Shown here: positions 33,901 to 45,900 of the stretch, piece by piece | Position numbering within the stretch: the first letter of the stretch is position 1 | Layout of the letters: each line of letters opens with the position of its first letter | From: Hippopus hippopus | Lineage: Eukaryota > Mollusca > Bivalvia > Cardiida > Cardiidae | Reading direction: 5' to 3' | NCBI GenBank assembly: GCA_946811185.2 | Contig: OX328102.1 | Location: 16,121,194-16,185,193, forward strand | DNA: 64,000 bases | The notes under the pieces: model-generated | The model's input: the letters and a program-made list of their open reading frames with translations, nothing else | Database searches by the model: none | Told to the model about the DNA's origin: nothing | Program-made: the position numbers and the translations under genes

Positions 33901-36900
33901 TTAAAAGATGCTGGTAACCAGCATTTTCTAATTTTCCCAGAATGTTTTCTATCCTTTGAAACCAGATGTTATGTTGTGAATAACATTTAATTTGTCGTCT
34001 GCAAATTTTATTTCAATTTGGACTGGTCTTAAATTTTGTTGTTTGGTACAGTGTCTGAAAAAGTTTAAATTTTTGTTGTTTGATAAAGAAATAACTAAAT
34101 ATATGCATTAGATCACTTGTGTAAACTCTGTGATAAATTGGTCATTCTTTCTAAGTTAGCTTGGGATATCTGTTACGAACTGAATTGGATCTACATCTCA
34201 CAATCAATAAAACCAATTTCACAAGGAAAGTGAAAGGAGTCATGTTCTGTGAAAAGCGGATTTAATACATCTGCGAAAAGTATCAATTCATGTCAGCCTG
34301 TGCAGTCCAAAAACCATTCTACCTCATTATTCAGCAGTTTTAAGACAAAAAGTATTTCATGGATCTAAAATTGTGTGATTACTTGCTTGCTTGGTATACT
34401 GCATCATGGAGATGTGTTAACTCTTTACCACACAATCCCAACTTTTAACGACCCTGAAAGAAAAGCCTTTTGAATATAACCAGCATTTTCTCCTTTTCCC
34501 ACAATGTTTTCTACCCTGTCAAGGATAGAAATCACTAATTAAGCAACATTTAATTTGTCGTCTGCAAATGCTTTCAATTTTGTCCCGTCAAAAATTTTGT
34601 TGTTTGGTAAAGAGTTAAACCCCCTTTTGCCACAGCATAGCTGAAAGGTTTTGTTGGATTGTGGGAAGAACATAGCCTGGGTTTCAGTCCGTTCAATTTT
34701 TTCCTTTTCTGTCATTCGGTCGTTACTTTGTCAAAAATGATGGCTTGGGGACATTTGAAAACCAATCGCAGCGACATCTAGTTTACCCCATCTCACAGTG
34801 GGGTAAAGTAGATGTCGCTGCAATTGTTTTCGAATGTCAGTGACTAAAAATAGATATAGAAATTCCAATAGCCTCAATTTGGTCACTTCCTGTCTGTGGA
34901 CTGTCTTTGAAAATACTGAAAACAAAATTTCAAACAGGTATTGACAATGACTTTGGAGGATAGTTTAACAATAGCTGCTAATCGTTTAATCTGTTTGACT
35001 CTGAAAGCTTTTCAAAAGGATGTTTTTCCTAGTTTTATTGCAGGTCGCAATGATTTTTGATAAAACAACGTGTTCGTGAAAATCACTTGTCCCCACTGTA
35101 CTTGAATTAGTCGAAAAATGCACCAATTCATCGTTATCAACATTGTGACATCACGCAATAAAAAAATCTATAATTAGATTATCAGCACAATTCATAATCA
35201 TGGGGAGACCCTCGAATGTCCCCGGGCAGTAATAATCACGGATAGCTGCCAAAGATCGACAGCAGACCGAGATTACAAGTCTGATACGAAGTTATTAATA
35301 AATTATTACCACCTGGACCAAGGCTAGGAAGAAAATGTCTTCAAATACCTTCAAAATTCTCTCCTTTCTCAAGCTATTACACAAACTAACTTTTCTCTCT
35401 TTACCGAACAACAAAAGTTTGGATTCATCCATATTCAAAGCATTTGCAGACAACGTTCAATAAGTCAAGGTATTTATCTCTGATAGAAATCATTACATTA
35501 AAACATAGTACAAAAATGAAGAAAATTATGTTGTTTGGCAAAGACTCAAACAATTACCTGGAAGTACTCATATAGGAAGTTTTTCCAGTCTTCTGTTGTG
35601 ACTGACTGGTGCTGATATCTTTGTATATAGGCTTTCAGGAATGGGTTGAAAACATCTGAAAATACAGTAATAGGTGATGACAGAATCATTAATACATGGC
35701 TCTTTATGGAATGTTCAACTTTGATCATTCAGTCATGACAATAGGTCTAAGTATTGCAAATCTTTTAACTCTTTACCAGACCACAAAATTTTAGTCTTGT
35801 CCAAATTGAAAGCATTTGCAGACGACTTAAATGGTGCAATTCTTCTTTGATAGGGTAGAAAACATTGTGGGAAAAGGAGAAAATGCTGGTTACCAGCATT
35901 TTCTTCTTTTCCCGTGATGTTTTCAAAAGGCTTCTTTCCCTGGGTCGTTAAAAGTAGTCATTGTGCGGTATAGGGTTAAGTCTCTATGGCAAAATTACAA
36001 GACAAAATAGAGTACGGTATAAATCTTTAAAGACCTTGCATGTTCTATGCCATCCTATCTTCAACAATCCTGACTGCAAAAGTGACTAAAATTGTCTTAT
36101 CCATTGTGAGACAAGTTCTTCAATTTACATTAATCACTCTTCATGATTGCTTTTTTTGAAACCTTAACCAGTTCTCTTGCCATTATTTGGGTATAGCCAA
36201 TGCTTGACTCCACTCATCCCAAGAGCCAAACCCAGAACCTCTAATGAGGAAGGCCAACACTCCATCCCTACACCATCCACTCCCGCAGGTTCAGTGCTCC
36301 AAGGCAAAGGTAAATAACAGACTAAATTAGAGAACTTAGTGAATTCTAAAGCATGATTTCTTTAATAAAACCTTTGTTGTGGGTACTCAACAGATCTGTC
36401 TCAATGACAGAATACATGTGAGTATGAATAACGTAAGTGCTTATCCATATAGCTAAGTTCAGAGTTAATTCTGGTGTTTTACCTGGACCACCCAAAATGG
36501 ACTCCAAATAGAAGAGAAAAGCACACCCTTTCTCATATGGTACTTTGGAGAAGGAATCATCTGGGTCTATACCGTCCATTCTGATCACAAGTCGAGTGTA
36601 TTGCGGAGTTGACTTCATCAAAGTATTGACCTGTCAAATGTTTTATTAAATCTTTACCAGATTACAAAATTTTTGACCGAACATTCCACGACAATAACTG
36701 AAACAATGGCTGAGATGATGATAGTTTGTCTTGGAACAGGGTGGAAAACATTGTGGGAAATGCAGAAAATGCTGGTAACCAGCATTTTATCCATTTTCCA
36801 CAATGTTTTCAAAAGGTTTTTTCCCCACATCGTTAAAGCACAGGATTGCTTGGTAATTACATGACAGATTTTACAAGTTTTAGTATATTACCTGGACCGC

Positions 36901-39900
36901 CTAAAATGGACTCTAGATAGAAGAGAAAAGTACATCCTTTCTCATAGGGCACTGTGGAGAAGGAATCATCCGGGTCTATACCGTCCATTTTGATTACAAG
37001 TCTGGTGTATTGTGGAGTTGACTCCATCAAAGTATTGACCTATCAAATGTTTTATTCAAATAAATAAGGGAATCCTCCGGTCCTGAATCACTCACCTAAG
37101 ATCTACTGTGTCAAGCTAATAATCCAAGTTTGGAATTTTTATTGTAAAAAGCAAACCATGGTCTGGAGTTTTGTTAATGAATTTAGAACAGTTACTACAG
37201 TGTTTCATGTGATCCTAAGTGACTAATATTCATACATGGCTGATATTTAGATAAGACTAATATTCCATATTCCAACTAATTCTCTTAAAATCAGAAAAAA
37301 AATGTAGCCCCAAGAATGAACACAAGGGGTTCTTTCATTTGATCCAGTGACATATTTTCACCCAATACCTAAAGACAAAGTTTCATCAAAATCGAAAAAG
37401 CATATTACTTTTAGAGTTAATTCCTGTTGTTGTTGTTGTTTTCACATACTTCTGTAACCTAGTTTCAAGCCCCTATTAAAACTTCTCTGAGATACCTTTT
37501 AACAAACAATCTGAGCAAGTTCTGTTTAGACTGGGAGAAGAAAAAGTGAATTAATTATTTCTTCAAGATTTGACTTAGTGACCCAGTCTTTGACCTTGGT
37601 AACCCTTTCTCAAGTTCATAAATGAAATCAGCAAGAAAAGCATTTTGGCCAAGTTCCACGCCTGGCGCAAAATATGATATATACGACTCATGCTCTGGCA
37701 AAACAGGGTTTATTGCATCTCCGTAATACAGTCTATACCAAGCAAGTCATCACATGACCTGCAACACGTGAAAAGGGGCATTTGGACATTTGCGTAAAAT
37801 GTTGTCTCGGATTAGCCTGCGCATTCCGCGCAGGCTAATCCGAAATGACACTTTCCTTTTTTTATGTAATTTTCTGTTTTGCGCAAGTCTACTGTAGCAC
37901 AAAATCTAATGTAGTCTTAAAGTGTCGTCTCGGATTAGCCTGCGCAGACTGTGCAGGCTGATCCGAGACGACACTTTACGCAAATGTCCGAATGCCCCTT
38001 TTCGAGTGTTGCAGGCCACATAAGAATGGATCCATAAAACCCATCTAGTCTAACAATTGACTGAACCAGGATGTACAATAGTCTTTCGACATGCACACAA
38101 CTTACAAGTAACAAAAAGTTTCAGTGCATGTCAACCTGTGTGGAGTGCGCAGGTTGATATGGGTCAATACTTTTTGCAGATGCATTAAGCCCCCTTTTCA
38201 CAGATCATGGCTCATATATATGGTGTACCAAGTAAGTTTTAGACCTGGATAGCCTATAGCAAATCCTCACCTTATCTCTTTACCAAACGAAAAAATTTTA
38301 GACTTGTTCAAATTGAAAGCATTTGCAGACGACAAAATAAACGTGACTCAAAAATTGAAACTTGACTTTAGAAGAGTAGAAAACATTGTGGGAAAAGGAG
38401 AAAATGCTGGTTACTAGCATTTCCTCCTTTTTCCACGATGTTTTCAGAGGGCTTCTTCCTCTGGTCGTAAAAACCAGGGATTGTTTGGTAAAGGGTTATA
38501 CAGTAATTCTGACTAAGTGAAAGTAGGATTGCAACAAAGCCGTTTCCTGTACAGTATCCACATTGTTCATAGACAAAGCTTGACTAAGTCATCTTTATGT
38601 AGATTTTTTTAACTTGACTGACCCACACTCCAAGTTATTTGGAGAAAACCAACGCCACTATGTTGTACCCAAAAATCCAAAAATTCTCCCTATTGACCTG
38701 GTGTAAGCTCCTACAATGTTTTCAATGGACTTCTTCCTAATGATTGTCAAAATATGTAAGCCATGCTCTGTGAAAAGGGGGCTTAATGCATTTGCAAGAA
38801 GTAGCGAACCAGGTCAGCCTGCGCAGTCCGCACAGGCTGACCTGGGCCAAAACTTTTCTGCTTTTGGTCAATTTTCTGCATGTCAAAGGATCAGTGTATC
38901 TCATGATTCAGTAGGTAATTGTACAAAACAGATTTTAGGGATATACAGTATAATACTATGATGATTTGCTTGGTATCATGTATCACAGAGATGCATTAAG
39001 CCCCGTTTGCCAGAGCATGCTTCATGTGTTTATAAGAGAGTTGGAGATAACATGCCAAACTTTCCAGCATATACCTCATTACCTCCGGAAAAAAATATAC
39101 AGTAGACTATACCACAAGCAAGTTCTCCTTTGGTCACAGTGTTTTCAAAAGTTGTCTTGCGAAGAATGTAAAAAGATGTCTACAGAAAAAACTTGTTAGT
39201 TAACTTACACACTCCTGTAACTCCTCCCAACCATAGAAGCCAAGGTACTGCCTGTAAACTTCACCGCCTTTCAATCCACTAACAATCTTTCGCTCGACAA
39301 ACACTGTATTTCCCTCGTTCAGCCTGTAAGGTGAAAGATGAGATATGCAAGGACGTTTTAGATTATTTTAATTTTAAACCTTTACCAAACAACAAAATTC
39401 AAGACATGTACTAATTGGAAGCATTTGCAGATGACAAATTTAACATGGCTCAAAAACTGAAATTTGCCTTCAGATGTGTAGAAAAATTGTTGGAAAAGGA
39501 GAAAATGCTCATACATGTACTTACTTTAACTCTTTACCAAACGACAAAATTTTAGACTGGTCGAAATTGAAAGCATTGCAGACGACAAAATTAACATGAC
39601 TCAAAAATTGAAATTTGTTCTGGGAGGGTAGAAAACATAGTGGGAAAAGGAGAAAATGCTGGTTACCAGCATTTTCTCCTTTTCCCACGATGTTTTCAAA
39701 AGGCTTCTTATTCGGGGTCGTGAAAACCAGGGATTATTTGGGAAAGGAATAACCCTTCACCAAATGACAAAATTTAAGACAAGTATGAATTGGAAGTATT
39801 TGCATACGACAAATTACACATGGCTCAAAAACTGAAATTTGCCTTTAGAAGGATAGTATAAATTATGGGAAAAAGAGAAAATGGTGGTAACCAGCTTTTT

Positions 39901-42900
39901 CTGGAATTTTCTCCTTTCCCACAATGTTTTCTAAAGCCTCCTTTGTCAAGGTTATTAAAACTTGGGATTGTGTGGTAAATGGTTAAACAGTACTAACTAG
40001 GCTACGTGGCCCAGAATAGATCCAAGATCGAAATGCATATTATAGTTATATTCAATTCTTTCCATAATTGTGTCAAACAGCTGGCTCTTTTACTGCCCTC
40101 ACAGGTCATGCATGGTTCACAGGTGAGGGTGGATTCCCAACCTGGAGGCCCTGAGCTTCACCCTTTCTCAAAGTCCTGGTTTTTATTGTGGGATTGTCCT
40201 TGAGCAAGACACTTCAGAGCCCTTGCCTAGTGCTGTAGCAGCCTGGGGCACAAGTGAACAAATAAGCCGTTGCTTTATGACTGACATGACTGATTTACAG
40301 TTTTAAGTCTTTCATTACCAACGACGACTGTACATGTAGTAGCTTTTGCAATGGCATGGATCAAGATCAGAGTACACAGACCATGCAGTCTGATCTTTTA
40401 TCTACACCATCACAGGCCACTATGTGATACTAATCTATGACATTAATCATCTTTAAAAGCAGTGGAAAGCTACTTTTACAACCATGAAAAAAGTGGAAAA
40501 GACAGTTTAACATACCAAAAGTGTTCAAAGGTTTTATTTGTCACCAGGTTTCCTGTCCATGAATGAGCAATTTCATGAGCCACAACGTCAGCAAGGGATC
40601 TGTCACCAGCCTTTAACATGAAATATGACCATTAACTCTTTACCACACAAAATTTTAGCCTGATCCAAACTGACGGCACTTGCAGACCACATTAAATGTT
40701 ATTCAAAACAGAAAATCTGTCTTTCAAAGGGTAGAAAACATTGTGGGAAAAGAAGAAAATGCTGGTTACCAGCATAACCAGCATTTTCTTCTTTTCCCAC
40801 AATGTTTTCAAAAGCCTTGATTCTCAGGGTTGTTAAAAGTTGGGATTGTGTGATAAAGGGTTAAACCTAAAATGCACTGGACATTTTGCAGAAGAAGATT
40901 TTTAAAGATTTAAATACTTTTCCGTTTTGTTACCATAGCAACCAGAGTTTCTGTGAAGTTCGGTCAAAATTGGACAGGGAGTTTCAGAGAAGATGTTTGC
41001 AATAATAAAGATAGCACAGTGGACACACACTCCCATGAGGGACAAAAGGCCATAACATAAGCTTACTTGCCTTTGACCAGTGCACCTAAAAAATAATAAA
41101 CAACCAATTCAAACTCTTTGTTGTTCTCTCTCTTACCCTCAACAAAATAATTTTATGTATTTTATGACCCTTTGGAAAGCAGTTTTTGGAAACATTGATA
41201 AACAGAATTTTCTCCTTTTCCCACAATTTTTTCTACCATGTAATGGACAAATCCTATCATTTTAACCACATTTATTCTGTCTAGTAAAGTGGTAAGTCAA
41301 GAAGCTTTCATCTATATAGGAGGTAATTCAGTTTTAAAGACATTTAAATAGTTTGTTTTCTATCTTACCAAGAGTGTTGGGGTAACAAAAGTAAGGCAGG
41401 GGTTTTCCATTCCTCCATACGGGAAAGACGGTGGCAATACTAACAAGTCATAATGGCCCCAAACATATGGTCCAAGTAGCTTCTCTGCTGTCTGTAACAT
41501 GGCTTCAGTCTATGGTAAAAATGGATTTCATGTGAACTCTTTACCAAACTTTACAATTTTACAAGCCTGAGTAAAAAGGCCTTTGAACACATTGTGGAAA
41601 AAGAAGGTAATCAGTTTTTCTTCCTGTACAACCAATGTCTTCACTAAGCTAGTGCTTCTTCAAAACCCTTGGAAACCTCATAAATTTGTTCAGCAAAAGG
41701 TTAACCTGTTACAGGTTATGAAATATTTAGACTACTCAAACTTTAACCCTTTACCACACAGCAAAATTTTAGACCTATCCAAACTGAAAGCATTTGCAGA
41801 TGACAATTTCAAAGTGGCTCAAATGGTGCAATTTTGCTTTGATTGAGTAGAAAACTTTGTGGGAAAAGGAGAAAATGCTGGTTACCAGCATTTTCTCCTT
41901 TTCCCACAATGTTTTCAAAAGGCTTCTTCCTCAGGGGTGTTAAAAGTCGTCATTGTGTGGTAAAGGGTTAAAACTTTGCCATTTACGAGCTTTATGAAGA
42001 AGCCCTTTTGAATCTTAAGGTAAAAAAAAGAAAAGCTTAACCTTTCACCACACTGTCCCGACTTTTAACGAACCTGACAAAGGAGGCTTATGAAAACATT
42101 CTGGGAAAAGGAGAAAATACTGGTCACAAGCATTTTCTCCCCTTTTTTCACTCTGTTTTCTATCCTTTCAAAGTCATAAATCATATTTTTGGCAACATTT
42201 TGATGTGTCATCTGCAAATGCTTTCAATTTGAACCGGTCAAAAATTTCGTCATTTGGTAAAGAGTTAAATTTTCTCCTTTTCAAACAATATTTTCTACTC
42301 TTGAACCCTTTCAGCACCAGCAAACAGGGGCTTTTACTGACCCCACAGATCGAGGTCAGACAGCACAGAACATGAAGTCTGATCGTGCATCTATACCATC
42401 CGTCTGTTTAGTCATGCCTATATGATAAATACCTGTGTTTCAGTGGATTGTGTTTTAAGCCTTATAAACAAAATATGTTTATAGATTTGGCAATGAAAGA
42501 GTACTGCACAATGCCGACTTTTAACGACCCTGAAAAGAAGCCTTTTGAAAACATTGTGTGAAAAGGAGAAAATGCTGGTAACCAGCATTTTCCCCTTTTC
42601 CCACAATGTTTTCTACCCTATTAAGGAAAAATTTCATCTTCTGAACCATATTGAAATTGTTGTCTGCAAATGCTTTCAATTTGGACAAGGCTAAAATTTT
42701 GTCGTCTGGTAAAGAGTAAGTAGACAACTCCCATTCAATTTGCTGTCAGTATATTTCAAATCAACCAAACAAAAGAATTTTGGAATCAACCAAATTGAAA
42801 GCATTTGCAGATGAAAAAATAAAAGTAGTTCAAATGATAACTGCTGTCTTTGATAGGGTAGAAAACATTAATGGAAAGGAGGACATGCTGGTTACCAGCA

Positions 42901-45900
42901 TTTTCTCCTTCCCCCATAATGGCAATTATTTGGATGTTTTTTCTTGGTTGAAACATCAGTGGCTTTTGCAGCCTGTGCACATCAAGATCAGACTGCAGAG
43001 AATGCGTAGTCTGATCTTGGATCTACACTGTCCTCTATGCCCAATCATTCTGCCACTAGCAGACTTGAAATGGTAATTATTGGATACATTTTTTTTTGGC
43101 TTTTATCAATACATCCCAGACACCCCAGAAAAAGATGTTTGATTGATTTAATGGTGTTTTATGCCACTCTCAACATTATTTCAGTCATACTGAAATGACA
43201 ATTTACTCACAGATGTGTTTTACCAGCACATTACTGGGGCTCTGAAGCGACTTGCCAAAGGACACTCCATCTTAAAACCCAGTGTCGCGTCTGAAGATCA
43301 GGCTGAGAACCTTTACAACATCTTTACTACCAGGCCACACAGGACCCCAGAGAAATAGAACACATGATAATTGACAAAAGCACCAGGTAGATGATTACCT
43401 CTGCAAATTCATGAACACATGCCTCCAGGTATTCTGGCTCTGTCCACACCTTACTTCTTGGTCCAATTTTCCTAAAAATATCATTTAGAAATATAAGTAG
43501 GTCATCAACATATGTACATCTATTTCAAAATCATAATCTTTCACCAAAAGACAAAATTTTAGACTTGTACAAATTGAAAGCTTTTTCAGGGGACAAATTA
43601 GATGGGGCTAAATCGATGGAATTTGTTTTTGAGAGAAGAAAACATTATGAGAAAAGAAGAAAATGCTAGCTATTAGACTTTCTCCTTTTTCCATAAATTT
43701 TTAGAAATTTTTGATAACAAGTATTTTTTCTGTTTTCTCACAATGTTTTCTACCCTTTCAAAAACAAGTTCCATAATTTCAGACACATTAAACATGTCAT
43801 CTGCAAACAATTTCATTTAGACAATTCTAAAATTTTGCTCTTTGGTAAAGAGTTAAAATATTTGAGCCATGCTCTGTGAAAAGGGGGCTTAATGCTTCTC
43901 CGTGATGCATGATAGCAAGCAAGTGATCTTACATTCATGGCTCCATAAAATCCATTTTATCTAACAACCGACTGAGTTATGAGGTAAATTGGACCTTGGA
44001 CATGCAGAAAAATGACCGATAACAAGAAGTTTTGACCCAGGTCAGCCAGCGCGGACTGCGCAGGCTGACCTGGGTCAAAACTTTTTGCAGATGCATTAAC
44101 CCTTTCCCAAACAATCCCTGGTATTTACTGGTCAGGAATAGAAGCCTTTTGAAAACATTGTGGGAAAAGGAGAAAATGCTGGTAACCAGCATTTTCTCCT
44201 TTTCCCACAATGTTTTCTACCCTATCATATAGAAAAATCATCTTTTTAGCAACTGCTAATTTGTCATCTGCAAAATGTTTTCAATTTGGTCTGGTCCAAA
44301 ATTTGCCGTTTGGGAAAGGGTTAAGCCCCCTTTTCACAGAGCATGGCTCATTTACATATCTGTCACTTCTAACTGTATCAACGAAAGTAATGAAGGTTTA
44401 TTACATTAGAGCCATGCCCTGGCAAGATGGAGCTTAATGCATCTGTGTAATGCATTGTATTAATCAAGCCATCTCATAACTATGGATCCATAATAGCCAC
44501 TTTTTTAATAACCAACTGAATCATAAGGTAAACTGGTCCTTGGACACACAGAAAATTGACCAATAGCGAAAAGTTTCAGCCCAGGTCAGCTTGCGCAGAC
44601 TGTGTGGGCTGACCTGGGTTGATACTTTTTCGCAGATGCATTAAGCCCCCTTTTCACAAGGCATGCTTCATTTCCCTTTTAGTTACTTTGCCCAGTAAAC
44701 TTGAGATATGAATATATAAAATGCAATATAAAACAACACATAACAAATCACTATCAGACATGTCAAACGAATGAAAGAGAGCTGCATTTCAAACAGAATG
44801 TCTTACTCTACCCACTGGTTTGATTCCCCTGTTCAGCTAATTTCTTTTCAGAGGACTGATGACAGACATTGCAAAATGGTACATTCCTGTCTCACTCCTG
44901 AACATTAACGATCATGTTTATGTGGAAAAGCAGCCAGTTGCTCAGGAGAGAAGGCTGTGTGAAATACTGGTAAAATGAACTCCAGGAAAGCTTGGATATA
45001 AGCACTGGCTTCTATAATAAAATGATGCTGAAAATGGCTTTTAACTCTAAACAAGCAAATCATTGTGCTACCAAAGCCCAACCTTTTGATGTCCATTAAT
45101 AAAATCTGTATCTTTCTGAGAAGCACTTACTTTGAGACAATGTTTCCTCCAGCTATAGCTATCAGGTAGCTGGGTATAGGGATCTTCTGGCTGAACTTGT
45201 GTACTGTCTTAGTACTGTCTTCTTTACGGGTTTCAGAACTCTCGTTCAAGGCACTCATTAACATTTGTATGTTTGCTGGGGCTGTAATCTATAGTACTCA
45301 AACTGTCAACAATGGGTAACCAGAATGTCCCAGTAGGGATGGCAGAGGATTGTCGAATGTATTACAAAGTAAAGTTCAACTGTCTGTTGCAAATTTTTTT
45401 CAAGAGTATTGAGTGTGGAAGTCGCAACATTATAAATATGGTGACAAGTACTCATGCATTTCTCTAATTGACTCTTTACTAAACAAATAAAAATAGGACT
45501 TGTCGAAACTGAAAGCAATTTCAGACAACAAATTAAATGTGGCACGTAATTAATGATGATTTTTTTTAGTGGAAGAAAATTTTGGGAAAAGAAGAAAAAA
45601 TGCTGCTAACTAGCATTTTCTCCTACTCCCAAAATGTTTTCAAAAGCTTTCTTTCTTAAATTCATTAAAACTAGGAATTAGTGGTGAAGCGTAAACCCTT
45701 TGTAAACAGTCCTGTGTATCAATAATCATCAAGTAGAAAGCTTTTGTGAACACTTTGGGAAAAGGAGAAAATTCTAATAAATATCATTTTTCCCTTTTCC
45801 AAAAATCTTAATTGTGTTATTTAAGCCTCATTCAATTTGTTGTCTGCAATTGCTATCTATTTGGAAGAGTCTAAACTTTTGTAGGCTGGTCAAGAATTAA

